In this document: positions 21,706 through 33,483 of the stretch, in pieces
Layout: each line of letters starts with the position of its first letter
Position numbering within the stretch: position 1 is the stretch's first letter
Source: Thalassia testudinum
Taxonomy: Eukaryota; Streptophyta; Magnoliopsida; Alismatales; Hydrocharitaceae
Direction: 5' to 3'
Length of the DNA: 64,000 bases
NCBI GenBank assembly: GCA_037157565.1
Contig: JAZHRO010000036.1
Coordinates: 21,750,501-21,814,500 of the forward strand
Program-made: the position numbers and the translations under genes
Notes under the pieces: model-generated
Database searches by the model: none
The model's input: only the letters and a program-made list of their open reading frames with translations
What the model was told of the DNA's origin: nothing

Positions 21706-22679
21706 GTAAACATTCCTGTTTCTTTTTAATTTCTGATAATCTCCTCTCTTTTGTGCAGAAAACTACAGGAAATCAAGAAGACAAGCAACCGCACGACAAC
21801 CACTCCGAGGACAGGTAAATTTTTCCTCTCGCTATTAACCCCTAAACTCTAAAGAGGAAGAAAAGAAAAGAACAAGCAATATAGGGCTAACCTGTCTTCC
21901 ATACTTAGTAACCATAAAGAGTTGCATGTTTTCAACGCATTAGTCCTGCACACTATTAAGGGTATTTAAGGGCTAACACATTCTTGCTTGAGCCCTAATT
22001 ACCCAACAAAGAACTAACTGGACCAAGTAGAGCCAACATAAGATTCAACATTAGGGTTTTAGAGACACACTACTTAAATCAAGAATGGAGAAAATCCAAA
22101 AGAAGTGTGCCTAAACCATTGATTGAAAATACCTATTCAAAAGGAAACCTAAAACAATTGGCTCTCTAAACACTTGAACCCTAAAAGAAAGGACCCAAAA
22201 AGCTCTCAAAGGAACAAGAGGTAAAGTTGACTCCTTGGGTCAACCAACCTTAAAATTAGGTCACTTTCTCACTCAAAATACCTAAGAGTTCAAGTGTAAC
22301 TTTAAGCACCCTGATCTTAAGCTAAAATTGGTAGACTTAAGAGGTCAAGATCCCCATTCTGGTCTACCTGGACCCGCAGTGACAAGAGAGGTCGGGTGGG
22401 GGAAACCCTGTAACCCGTGGGGACGCTCTACCGTGTAGGGGTCTTCGCGGGACTCTCCCTCTCTGGTTGCCCAGGTAATTCTCAAGTGGACGATCTTTCT
22501 GATCAAGGGGTCCATCTGCCCCGAACCTCTATAGTCACCCAACAATTTTTGGGTGTCTTGATTGGGTCCAGCACCTGCTTATCTCATCCAGCCCTTCAGT
22601 ATTTTTCAGGAGGTCCTTGAAACCTCCTATAGAAATTCACTCTCCCCGAGGCTAAGCCTCGGCTCCTTTGTTTTTGCAG
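21706..22679 (+). other. Leader with two intron-like segments (D copy 1)
   Basis: GTAAAC at 21706 pairs with TTTTGTGCAG ending 21758; a 56-base exon follows; GTAAAT at 21815 pairs with TTTGTTTTTGCAG ending 22679. Removing both would delete the leader ATGs in this interval and make the ORF ATG at 22787 the first one after the last junction. Splicing is inferred from consensus sites only. The second segment contains the block conserved in element E. Confidence 0.45.
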
Positions 22680-22786
22680 AAATCATTCACATAGCCCCTC
22701 TTTCCTCTGATTCTGAACAAAATCCCCTTCTTCCATCTTGATTCAAACTTTGGTTCTATATCTTGATTCCACCACCTGATCCAATT

Positions 22787-24640
22787 ATGCAGCCTAATTA
22801 CCTAGCAAGACTACCATTCAAAAAACCTGAATATCTGAGATCCATGAAAGATAAGATGATTGAGGATGCCCTTGAAATCTATGAAATCAAATATAAACCC
22901 TCAACACCAATAGGAAACATTCAGGTTGATGTTCCAACAACCACAGCTTTCATCATAAACTGTGCCCAAATTGTATTGACTGAAATTTCAAAAGGATCAA
23001 CCCGAGATATGCTCATGACAGGATACATTGAGATGGAAAAATTACACCAATCTGAATACCTTCAATGCTTGACAAATCATGTACTTTGGGAACAACACCA
23101 AGATGCCCTTATGAAACGGGTAGAAATGATGAAATCAGTAGAACAAATTATCAACCAGAAATACCCGTATATACCAGAAACAGAGGATGAACCATCTTGG
23201 AACAATATTAAGGAACAATCCAGTTTCCCAGATCTCGGGATTGAGGCACAAAGTGGTTGTAAAATCCCAACCCAGATAGAAGACAATGTTGAATTAGGTT
23301 GGGATATTGCAGGAGAACACAATGATGAGCCAAACTTAGACCATGAGTTGTCAAGCCTAGAATTTCAAAACTCCTGCAATAATGAGATCAGAACTGAACC
23401 TTCTGAGGGTATAAATTCCGCCCCTTATTTTGATAAAGTGGCCCTCGAAGGATATTCGGACTTAGGTTCTAATAATTCTACCCACATCCTAAGCCTAGAA
23501 CCTAGATCTGAAACTTATTGGGAAGATTATGAGGCCCCTTATGAGAAAGATCAAAATTTTACAGAATATGATTCCGGGCCTCTATTTGATGAATATCCCT
23601 CTCCAACATCTTCAGAAAATCTGATCGATTTTCCAGAGAACATGCCAATTTATGATACAGAGACTGAGGAGTTGGACGAGTTGGATTTTAATTGGGTCTA
23701 TCCTACCAGCTTGGAGCTTGAGCCTAGACAGAATACCTTTTCGAGCCCAGAATTTACATATAGGCTAGACCCCAATCAGGCTGCTGATTCCACATCTGAT
23801 GATTTTTGCTGTGGTGGAATTCATGATCATGAATCTCATTTTCGCCAACTCTCCGACAATTTCAAATCTGACTATAATTGCGGAGAGATTCCCCTTCCTG
23901 AACACGCCAGGCCTATCTACGACCTCAGTTCACATGACTCTGACTCCGACTCTGAGGTCCTGATTCCCGAGATCACTGATAACACAGAATCATTCCTTTT
24001 CGATCCTCAGGAACCAAAAATAGAAAATGCCAAGAGTGACTACAACCAAAAATCCAATTTTTTTCTCGAATCTGATTCCTTTCATCCTACAGACACTCTT
24101 CCGGCATTTGATAGTTGCCTAGAGGACTCTCTACAGAAAACCACGTATCATCTGTTTCTAGAAGAGCCCTCGTACACAATGGCCACCTCGTCCGCACACA
24201 CAGAACGGATCAAAACCTCTCCCAAACCCCGACCCGCAACTGAACTCAATTTCTATTCAGATTCACCTCTCACCGAGCCGATTGCATTTCCACATCGGGT
24301 TTCGAACATTGATCAGACTACATACCATACTCTATCATTCTCTGATCACCCCTGTAGGGTTCCTACACCAACCACTGATTATTCTACGAGTCCCTACTTT
24401 GACCAGGCTGATTCGACTCAGCCAAACCCTGCGTTTACACTTCCACATCTATCTAAGCTTCATAGTATATGGTGGGTTCCACACCTTTTTATCCACATCT
24501 ATCAACCCACCAGATTGATCGGGTTTGGGTTGCATCATCAGCCTGTTGATCTGAACAAGCACCTAGTTGGACCAACCAGGCTCTTAATCAAGGTGCTTGT
24601 CTTACAAAACTCCGCTGATTTGACCATCCCCTCTCCATAG
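22787..24640 (+). CDS. Orphan acidic protein of element D, copy 1
   Basis: An uninterrupted frame of 617 codons from ATG 22787 (the frame is open 24 bases earlier, without an ATG). Residues about 5-110 form a block conserved with the decayed ORF of element E (KMIE, NIQV, TTAF, EYLQCLTN). The rest is strongly acidic and rich in Ser, Tyr, Pro and Asp, with runs such as HDSDSDSE, and looks mostly disordered. The last ~60 residues are more hydrophobic and basic. There is no zinc knuckle, protease DSG/DTG-type motif, RT or integrase motif, no signal peptide and no clear membrane segment. It lies where gag would be. It may be a highly diverged Gag or an RNA- or host-binding protein; function unknown. 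The copy at 30062 encodes the same protein. Confidence 0.75.
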   Translation: MQPNYLARLPFKKPEYLRSMKDKMIEDALEIYEIKYKPSTPIGNIQVDVPTTTAFIINCAQIVLTEISKGSTRDMLMTGYIEMEKLHQSEYLQCLTNHVLWEQHQDALMKRVEMMKSVEQIINQKYPYIPETEDEPSWNNIKEQSSFPDLGIEAQSGCKIPTQIEDNVELGWDIAGEHNDEPNLDHELSSLEFQNSCNNEIRTEPSEGINSAPYFDKVALEGYSDLGSNNSTHILSLEPRSETYWEDYEAPYEKDQNFTEYDSGPLFDEYPSPTSSENLIDFPENMPIYDTETEELDELDFNWVYPTSLELEPRQNTFSSPEFTYRLDPNQAADSTSDDFCCGGIHDHESHFRQLSDNFKSDYNCGEIPLPEHARPIYDLSSHDSDSDSEVLIPEITDNTESFLFDPQEPKIENAKSDYNQKSNFFLESDSFHPTDTLPAFDSCLEDSLQKTTYHLFLEEPSYTMATSSAHTERIKTSPKPRPATELNFYSDSPLTEPIAFPHRVSNIDQTTYHTLSFSDHPCRVPTPTTDYSTSPYFDQADSTQPNPAFTLPHLSKLHSIWWVPHLFIHIYQPTRLIGFGLHHQPVDLNKHLVGPTRLLIKVLVLQNSADLTIPSP

Positions 24641-24908
24641 CATTTCCCGCTTGGCTGAAGGCATCAAATTTAGCGCTCAACGGCAGGCAGCCCGTCATTC
24701 TCTTTGAAAACATGAAACTTGTTCTGACATCTTTTTGCACTTGAAGTTCACACTTTAGGACAGCCGACTCCACCTCAGGTGCTTGCATCTGAGATTAGAA
24801 ATCGTCCGCAACAGTCACCCCGACCCATTCACTCATCAAAACAGCTATCCTAATGTATGAACTTAGTTGAATGAAAACCCCTAGGTTACAATGAGGACAT
24901 TGCAAATC

Positions 24909-24924
24909 TTAGGCATGGGGGGGT
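24909..24924 (+). other. Internal second PPT of D copy 1
   Basis: TTAGGCATGGGGGGGT repeats the terminal tract and lies about 1.29 kb before it. The same tract is in copy 2 near 32184-32199. Confidence 0.6.
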
Positions 24925-25617
24925 ATGAAAGTGCAAAAACTTGTAAGAAAAGGTTTTCAAACAAAAAAATTCACATATGCCAAAAATACCATAAAAATTA
25001 AAAAAAAATTTCGAAAAAGAATAAGAGGAAAAGAGGAGAAGGAAATTTTGTGAAGGAGAAGGAGAAAAGAAACAAAATGAAAAAGGAGCACAAAATTATG
25101 AGAAAAGGTGATAGTCATTAGTAAGGAACTAAGGAATTAACCTAAGTTCTAGACCTCATTCAAGAAAATAACTGAAAAGTGCACAATGAGATTAGTAAGA
25201 ATGCAAACCTTAGGCATTCTTGAATAGACTCTTAGTACCCATTAAGATCTGGACATTCCTCAAGAGGTTGAGGAAAATGAAAAGCTGAAGTATTAGGTCT
25301 AAGGCTTAGGAAGTATTCGGCCTCGTTAACTAATTTTTGGTTTACGGGACTCAGTAACCTAAGCACCCTAACCTCACACACAGCCTGGTTCAGTAAGCGT
25401 AAAAATCAGAATCACGCAGAAGCGTCGCAAAATTCTGAAAAGAACACCTAGAATAGGAGCGGACGATCAACACAAGTTGATTTGGACGAGTTCCCAGCGC
25501 GGAGAGGCGGGAAATCCCCTCGAAGATGCGTAGCAAAATATCATCTCCTCAGTGCTTGTCTCCTAGGATATTTACATATCCTACTGGGGGCATGTAAGCA
25601 CTCTGCTGGTTCAGATT

Positions 25618-25775
25618 CCATGGATGGCATTATCTCAAAGTGTCAATTGCCAGGGTCTGGATTCGGCCACGGAACACCATGAATGGGATTATCTCGAAAT
25701 CTCAATAGCCAGGGTTCCGGGGGTTGCCATGGGCGGTGCTATCTTGAAACATCGATCGCTAGGAACCCTTGAGGA
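25618..25775 (+). repeat. Three ~55-bp repeats between the PPTs of D
   Basis: Blocks starting CCATGGATGG, CCATGAATGG and CCATGGGCGG each contain (A/G)TTATCTC or CTATCTTG, then CAATTGCCAGG-, CAATAGCCAGG- or CGATCGCTAGG-like ends. The first can fold through TGGCA/TGCCA arms. Repeated at about 32890-33045. Confidence 0.65.
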
Positions 25776-26196
25776 TTGATGATGGGAGCAAGGAATCTGA
25801 TACAGACCGTGTTGAAAAGCCAATCCTAGGCTAGAACTAAAAAGAAAAAGAGAGAGAAAACTCTCCAAACAGAAAAACTTTCTATCTCTCTCTTACAAAA
25901 CGCACTGCGAACTGAGCCAGGGCTAAAATCATTTCAAGCACGGGTGCTTTAACCACGAAGTCCAATAAACCTTAGGTTAGTTCTTGTGGACCTTAAAAAC
26001 CTTTGCTAAAAGACTGAGGCTAAGGTTAGACAGATTTGGATCTTGATTGGTACTAGAGTACCTTTTAGGCCTATGGTCAGCATTCTAACCTAATCGATGC
26101 TCAAATAAAAAAGGGCACTTATCTAAAACTATTAAAAACTTCATGGTCTAGAACAAGGGTTGAAACCTTAAGTTTTTGCTAAGGGACTAGCAAAAG

Positions 26197-26211
26197 CTAG
26201 GCATGGGGGTA
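26197..26211 (+). other. Polypurine tract before D LTR2
   Basis: CTAGGCATGGGGGTA directly before TGATGAG. The identical tract precedes LTR3 at 33469-33483. Confidence 0.85.
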
Positions 26212-28942
26212 TGATGAGAACCTCATCATGAGCCATAACTAGCTCATTTTGACCTAATACAAAGGATAAAAGCTCCTACATATCTCAAGGAAAGGCTTAA
26301 CTCAGAGAATTCTGAGTTTGAGAAGAAAATAAGTCATAAGGGGTAAAAATGAAATTTTACCAGTATAATCTGCATACAGGGTAATTCAGGGCCCAAACAT
26401 AGGTCAAAGCAGCTTAATAAGAATAAAAGTGGGATGAGATGATCTAGCAAGGGCTACAGCACTTCCAAGAAACTAAATGATAATCTGTAACCCTAAAACA
26501 ACCCACTTCAATTCAAAAGGTTCGAGGAAAAGTAAAAATATAATAAACCCTCTAAAATTCATAGAAAAATAATCTCTAGGGTTTAGAACCTTCAATTTGG
26601 CCTTCAGAACCCATTTTGACCTACATTGAGAACCATGCCCAATTAATAACTTAATTTGGGTTTTTGCGTAAATTGATCGGTCAAACAAGGTTTAATATAG
26701 AAATGAAATTCACCATCAGATTCCTTACGTCCTAATTAATCATGTATAAAAACTTGAGCCTAAGAAGAAACCTCCTTGACCGACTTTACACTTTGGTCCT
26801 CATATATTTACTCTTTGGCCCTCAACTTTTGAACCCTCGCATTCTGGCCCCTAACTCTCCTTTGTTCTTTGCGATCAGGTCCCCCCTGCAAAACCTGCCA
26901 GCACCATGCTCCGGCGACCTTGCGCGGAGCATGGCACCGCGCAGGGTGAGGGGGGGGACCTGGCAAGTAAACCGGGGGTGCCCTGCGTCGTCAGCCGTCG
27001 CAGGGACACCCCCCTGGTCGTTGTAACCCACCATACCGGCCATGCGAACGCACGGACGGTATGGGTTTTTGTTTCCGGCCATCCTCCGGCGAGGGAGACA
27101 CGTCGTCTCCCTCCGCCTTCCTCCCTGTTTTGATCCCTATAAATACCCCCCGTTGCTCCACCGACTGGGGTAGCTCGGGTCTGACGGAGAAAACCCCCAA
27201 CTTTCCTCTCTTCTCTCTCCGGCAGACGCTCACCAGCTCTGGCGGTTCCTCCCCCTTCTCCTCTTCGCTCTGCCGCAATACCAGCAGCAGAGACTTCCTC
27301 CCCTGCTCTTCCCGCGCCACGCCGCACCCAGCTGGCGCCTCTCCGGCTCTCTGCTCACCGCCGCCCCTTTCCCTGAGCATCGTCTTCTCCGGCGACAGTC
27401 GATACGACTGTCGCCCTGTTCCTCCCCCTTCGTCCCTGCAAGTAAGCTAGAACTACTCCCCTTCTTCTCCTCTTTCTTTCCCCGCCTTCAATTTATTCAA
27501 TTAAGCCCTCGACCGACCCTGACCATCGTCACCCCCTTCGTCTCCGGCCACCCTCCGGCGAGATGCTCCCATCGCTCCACAGCCTCACACACCTCGCCGA
27601 CCCTCACCGAACCTCCGCCTCATCACACTGAGCACCCCCCACCCCTTCACTACCACTCCACACCTCCGTAACGCTTCCCCCAACAAACCCATCCTCCGAC
27701 CCACAGTCCGACCTAGGGCAGCCCTTGCACGCTGCCCCGCGCCTCGCCACCACCCACACGAGCTTCGCCGCACCCTGGCGAAGCCCCCGGCACTTTCTGA
27801 TTAGGCCGAGAGGCCGTTTTTATGTGAACAGGCCACCCGACCTCCACCGCCATTGCCGTGCAGAAGGAGCTGCTTCCGCCTGCAGCTACAGGCGCGCCAC
27901 GCTCAGCGCCACGCCCAGATTCGACTCCCAGGCCTTGCGAGGCGTTTCGACAAAACACCAGGCTCGTAGCTAAGGCAGAAGGCTTCGCGTGACGCCGCGA
28001 TCTCCCGCTGCTTTCCCCGCTGCGGGCGCGCAATTGAGGTGGGACATTTAGTCCCACCTCGGAAAAGTCCGAAGAGGCGCAGCGATATAAGACGCAAAAG
28101 TGCTGGAGGCTTACTGCCTCAGCACACGGGGTGAGGTCCCCTTCACCCGCCCGGTTACCCGGTCTCGTCCGCGCTCACGCCCCGCGGACTTGACCCGACC
28201 CGACCCGACTTAGACTGACCTGCACTCCTCGCCCACCACGCACGCCGGTGGGCCTGGACCCGGGCACAACCCGTACCCGATTACCCGGTAGCTCTGGGAG
28301 AGCTTTCCCAAGAGAGGTTTCAGAGAGAGAGAGACGCGGGGGAGAGGGTAGAGTAGGTTTTGTCCTCTGACGTAAGCTCTGAAGTGTGCAGGAACAGGTG
28401 AAGAAGAAGGAAGCTGAGGAAGACACTGTAGCAACAGGCAGTTTAAGTCGTCTGATTTGGAAATCAGACGACGGCCTGAAGGGAAAAGAAGAAAGAAGGA
28501 GGGGCGACGTCCCTGACTGGAAAAAGAAAAGACAGAAGAAGAAGATCACCTCTGCAGAACGAAGAAGAAGATCACCTCTGCAGAACAAAGAAGAAAGGAG
28601 ATCTGAAGAAAGAAAGAAGATCACCTCTGCAGAACAAAGAAGAAAGAAGGAGATCTGAAGAAAGAAAGAAGAGCATCACCTCTGCAGAACGAAGAAGAAG
28701 CAGATCTGAGACGAGGAGAAACAAAGAGAAAAAAAAGACACCACATTCTTTCTCTCTCTTTGTTTATTTTTGTAAAAGAAACATGTATATCTCTAGAATA
28801 CAGTTTGCTCCCTGAGTTCGACCTCGGGAACTCTTTTATTTTCCGAGTAAAAAAATTATATATTTGAAATGATGGCAATAACCGGCTATATTACAACGAG
28901 ATAACAATAAAACCCGGTTATCTCTCGAAGCCATCGCTATCA
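26212..28942 (+). repeat. D LTR2 (middle LTR)
   Basis: 2731 bp. It serves as 3' LTR of copy 1 and 5' LTR of copy 2. Nearly identical to LTR1. The USE-like box is at 28051-28061 and TATA at 28086, 24 bp apart, with the same hairpin. Confidence 0.92.
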
Positions 28943-28944
28943 AT

Positions 28945-28962
28945 TGGCGCCGTTGTCGGGGA
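28945..28962 (+). other. Primer binding site of D copy 2
   Basis: TGGCGCCGTTGTCGGGGA, identical to copy 1. Its presence after the middle LTR shows that copy 2 has a complete internal region. The intron-like leader follows to 29954. Confidence 0.85.
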
Positions 28963-30061
28963 GCAACGGCTATTCTAGAGGTAAACATTCCTGTTTCTTT
29001 TTAATTTCTGATAATCTCCTCTCTTTTGTGCAGAAAACTACAGGAAATCAAGAAGACAAGCAACCGCACGACAACCACTCCGAGGACAGGTAAATTTTTC
29101 CTCTCGCTATTAACCCCTAAACTCTAAAGAGGAAGAAAAGAAAAGAACAAGCAATATAGGGCTAACCTGTCTTCCATACTTAGTAACCATAAAGAGTTGC
29201 ATGTTTTCAACGCATTAGTCCTGCACACTATTAAGGGTATTTAAGGGCTAACACATTCTTGCTTGAGCCCTAATTACCCAACAAAGAACTAACTGGACCA
29301 AGTAGAGCCAACATAAGATTCAACATTAGGGTTTTAGAGACACACTACTTAAATCAAGAATGGAGAAAATCCAAAAGAAGTGTGCCTAAACCATTGATTG
29401 AAAATACCTATTCAAAAGGAAACCTAAAACAATTGGCTCTCTAAACACTTGAACCCTAAAAGAAAGGACCCAAAAAGCTCTCAAAGGAACAAGAGGTAAA
29501 GTTGACTCCTTGGGTCAACCAACCTTAAAATTAGGTCACTTTCTCACTCAAAATACCTAAGAGTTCAAGTGTAACTTTAAGCACCCTGATCTTAAGCTAA
29601 AATTGGTAGACTTAAGAGGTCAAGATCCCCATTCTAGTCTACCTGGACCCGCAGTGACAAGAGAGGTCGGGTGGGGGAAACCCTGTAACCCGTGGGGACG
29701 CTCTACCGTGTAGGGGTCTTCGCGGGACTCTCCCTCTCTGGTTGCCCAGGTAATTCTCAAGTGGACGATCTTTCTGATCAAGGGGTCCATCTGCCCCGAA
29801 CCTCTATAGTCACCCAACAATTTTTGGGTGTCTTGATTGGGTCCAGCACCTGCTTATCTCATCCAGCCCTTCAGTATTTTTCAGGAGGTCCTTGAAACCT
29901 CCTATAGAAATTCACTCTCCCCGAGGCTAAGCCTCGGCTCCTTTGTTTTTGCAGAAATCATTCACATAGCCCCTCTTTCCTCTGATTCTGAACAAAATCC
30001 CCTTCTTCCATCTTGATTCAAACTTTGGTTCTATATCTTGATTCCACCACCTGATCCAATT

Positions 30062-31915
30062 ATGCAGCCTAATTACCTAGCAAGACTACCATTCAAAAAA
30101 CCTGAATATCTGAGATCCATGAAAGATAAGATGATTGAGGATGCCCTTGAAATCTATGAAATCAAATATAAACCCTCAACACCAATAGGAAACATTCAGG
30201 TTGATGTTCCAACAACCACAGCTTTCATCATAAACTGTGCCCAAATTGTATTGACTGAAATTTCAAAAGGATCAACCCGAGATATGCTCATGACAGGATA
30301 CATTGAGATGGAAAAATTACACCAATCTGAATACCTTCAATGCTTGACAAATCATGTACTTTGGGAACAACACCAAGATGCCCTTATGAAACGGGTAGAA
30401 ATGATGAAATCAGTAGAACAAATTATCAACCAGAAATACCCGTATATACCAGAAACAGAGGATGAACCATCTTGGAACAATATTAAGGAACAATCCAGTT
30501 TCCCAGATCTCGGGATTGAGGCACAAAGTGGTTGTAAAATCCCAACCCAGATAGAAGACAATGTTGAATTAGGTTGGGATATTGCAGGAGAACACAATGA
30601 TGAGCCAAACTTAGACCATGAGTTGTCAAGCCTAGAATTTCAAAACTCCTGCAATAATGAGATCAGAACTGAACCTTCTGAGGGTATAAATTCCGCCCCT
30701 TATTTTGATAAAGTGGCCCTCGAAGGATATTCGGACTTAGGTTCTAATAATTCTACCCACATCCTAAGCCTAGAACCTAGATCTGAAACTTATTGGGAAG
30801 ATTATGAGGCCCCTTATGAGAAAGATCAAAATTTTACAGAATATGATTCCGGGCCTCTATTTGATGAATATCCCTCTCCAACATCTTCAGAAAATCTGAT
30901 CGATTTTCCAGAGAACATGCCAATTTATGATACAGAGACTGAGGAGTTGGACGAGTTGGATTTTAATTGGGTCTATCCTACCAGCTTGGAGCTTGAGCCT
31001 AGACAGAATACCTTTTCGAGCCCAGAATTTACATATAGGCTAGACCCCAATCAGGCTGCTGATTCCACATCTGATGATTTTTGCTGTGGTGGAATTCATG
31101 ATCATGAATCTCATTTTCGCCAACTCTCCGACAATTTCAAATCTGACTATAATTGCGGAGAGATTCCCCTTCCTGAACACGCCAGGCCTATCTACGACCT
31201 CAGTTCACATGACTCTGACTCCGACTCTGAGGTCCTGATTCCCGAGATCACTGATAACACAGAATCATTCCTTTTCGATCCTCAGGAACCAAAAATAGAA
31301 AATGCCAAGAGTGACTACAACCAAAAATCCAATTTTTTTCTCGAATCTGATTCCTTTCATCCTACAGACACTCTTCCGGCATTTGATAGTTGCCTAGAGG
31401 ACTCTCTACAGAAAACCACGTATCATCTGTTTCTAGAAGAGCCCTCGTACACAATGGCCACCTCGTCCGCACACACAGAACGGATCAAAACCTCTCCCAA
31501 ACCCCGACCCGCAACTGAACTCAATTTCTATTCAGATTCACCTCTCACCGAGCCGATTGCATTTCCACATCGGGTTTCGAACATTGATCAGACTACATAC
31601 CATACTCTATCATTCTCTGATCACCCCTGTAGGGTTCCTACACCAACCACTGATTATTCTACGAGTCCCTACTTTGACCAGGCTGATTCGACTCAGCCAA
31701 ACCCTGCGTTTACACTTCCACATCTATCTAAGCTTCATAGTATATGGTGGGTTCCACACCTTTTTATCCACATCTATCAACCCACCAGATTGATCGGGTT
31801 TGGGTTGCATCATCAGCCTGTTGATCTGAACAAGCACCTAGTTGGACCAACCAGGCTCTTAATCAAGGTGCTTGTCTTACAAAACTCCGCTGATTTGACC
31901 ATCCCCTCTCCATAG
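30062..31915 (+). CDS. Orphan acidic protein of element D, copy 2
   Basis: The same 617-codon frame as at 22787, from ATG 30062, with no coding change that I could find. Both copies being open and identical means either that the duplication is recent or that the ORF is kept intact by selection at the source; the near-identical non-coding flanks favour recency. The surrounding leader and tail are as in copy 1. One difference is a G-to-A change just before the coding region (22363 versus 29636) and another just after it (24722 versus 31997). Confidence 0.75.
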   Translation: MQPNYLARLPFKKPEYLRSMKDKMIEDALEIYEIKYKPSTPIGNIQVDVPTTTAFIINCAQIVLTEISKGSTRDMLMTGYIEMEKLHQSEYLQCLTNHVLWEQHQDALMKRVEMMKSVEQIINQKYPYIPETEDEPSWNNIKEQSSFPDLGIEAQSGCKIPTQIEDNVELGWDIAGEHNDEPNLDHELSSLEFQNSCNNEIRTEPSEGINSAPYFDKVALEGYSDLGSNNSTHILSLEPRSETYWEDYEAPYEKDQNFTEYDSGPLFDEYPSPTSSENLIDFPENMPIYDTETEELDELDFNWVYPTSLELEPRQNTFSSPEFTYRLDPNQAADSTSDDFCCGGIHDHESHFRQLSDNFKSDYNCGEIPLPEHARPIYDLSSHDSDSDSEVLIPEITDNTESFLFDPQEPKIENAKSDYNQKSNFFLESDSFHPTDTLPAFDSCLEDSLQKTTYHLFLEEPSYTMATSSAHTERIKTSPKPRPATELNFYSDSPLTEPIAFPHRVSNIDQTTYHTLSFSDHPCRVPTPTTDYSTSPYFDQADSTQPNPAFTLPHLSKLHSIWWVPHLFIHIYQPTRLIGFGLHHQPVDLNKHLVGPTRLLIKVLVLQNSADLTIPSP

Positions 31916-33483
31916 CATTTCCCGCTTGGCTGAAGGCATCAAATTTAGCGCTCAACGGCAGGCAGCCCGTCATTCTCTTTGAAAACATGAAACTTATTCT
32001 GACATCTTTTTGCACTTGAAGTTCACACTTTAGGACAGCCGACTCCACCTCAGGTGCTTGCATCTGAGATTAGAAATCGTCCGCAACAGTCACCCCGACC
32101 CATTCACTCATCAAAACAGCTATCCTAATGTATGAACTTAGTTGAATGAAAACCCCTAGGTTACAATGAGGACATTGCAAATCTTAGGCATGGGGGGGTA
32201 TGAAAGTGCAAAAACTTGTAAGAAAAGGTTTTCAAACAAAAAAATTCACATATGCCAAAAATACCATAAAAATTAAAAAAAAATTTCGAAAAAGAATAAG
32301 AGGAAAAGAGGAGAAGGAAATTTTGTGAAGGAGGAGAAAAGAAACAAAATGAAAAAGGAGCACAAAATTATGAGAAAAGGTGATAGTCATTAGTAAGGAA
32401 CTAAGGAATTAACCTAAGTTCTAGACCTCATTCAAGAAAATAACTGAAAAGTGCACAATGAGATTAGTAAGAATGCAAACCTTAGGCATTCTTGAATAGA
32501 CTCTTAGTACCCATTAAGATCTGGACACTCCTCAAGAGGTTGAGGAAAATGAAAAGCTGAAGTATTAGGTCTAAGGCTTAGGAAGTATTCGGCCTCGTTA
32601 ACTAATTTTTGGTTTACGGGACTCAGTAACCTAAGCACCCTAACCTCACACACAGCCTGGTTCAGTAAGCGTAAAAATCAGAATCACGCAGAAGCGTCGC
32701 AAAATTCTGAAAAGAACACCTAGAATAGGAGCGGACGATCAACACAAGTTGATTTGGACGAGTTCCCAGCGCGGAGAGGCGGGAAATCCCCTCGAAGATG
32801 CGTAGCAAAATATCATCTCCTCAGTGCTTGTCTCCTAGGATATTTACATATCCTACTGGGGGCATGTAAGCACTCTGCTGGTTCAGATTCCATGGATGGC
32901 ATTATCTCAAAGTGTCAATTGCCAGGGTCTGGATTCGGCCACGGAACACCATGAATGGGATTATCTCGAAATCTCAATAGCCAGGGTTCCGGGGGTTGCC
33001 ATGGGCGGTGCTATCTCGAAACATCGATCGCTAGGAACCCTTGAGGATTGATGATGGGAGCAAGGAATCTGATACAGACCGTGTTGAAAAGCCAATCCTA
33101 GGCTAGAACTAAAAAGAAAAAGAGAGAGAAAACTCTCCAAACAGAAAAACTTTCTATCTCTCTCTTACAAAACGCACTGCGAACTGAGCCAGGGCTAAAA
33201 TCATTTCAAGCACGGGTGCTTTAACCACGAAGTCCAATAAACCTTAGGTTAGTTCTTGTGGACCTTAAAAACCTTTGCTAAAAGACTGAGGCTAAGGTTA
33301 GACAGATTTGGATCTTGATTGGTACTAGAGTACCTTTTAGGCCTATGGTCAGCATTCTAACCTAATCGATGCTCAAATAAAAAAGGGCACTTATCTAAAA
33401 CTATTAAAAACTTCATGGTCTAGAACAAGGGTTGAAACCTTAAGTTTTTGCTAAGGGACTAGCAAAAGCTAGGCATGGGGGTA
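31916..33483 (+). other. Non-coding 3' region and PPT of D copy 2
   Basis: Same contents as 24641-26211: internal PPT near 32184, three ~55-bp blocks near 32890-33045, terminal PPT at 33469-33483. It is 6 bp shorter in the purine-rich stretch. Confidence 0.75.

Larger units (their letters stand above)
24641..26196 (+). other. Non-coding 3' region of D copy 1
   Basis: After the stop, TTGGCTGAAGGCATCAAA and AATGAGGACATTGCA match the tails of B and C. An internal PPT-like tract follows at 24909-24924. A-rich and purine-rich sequence fills 24960-25110. Three related ~55-bp blocks lie at about 25618-25775. A 66-codon open frame there (25482-25682) is probably spurious. Confidence 0.7.
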
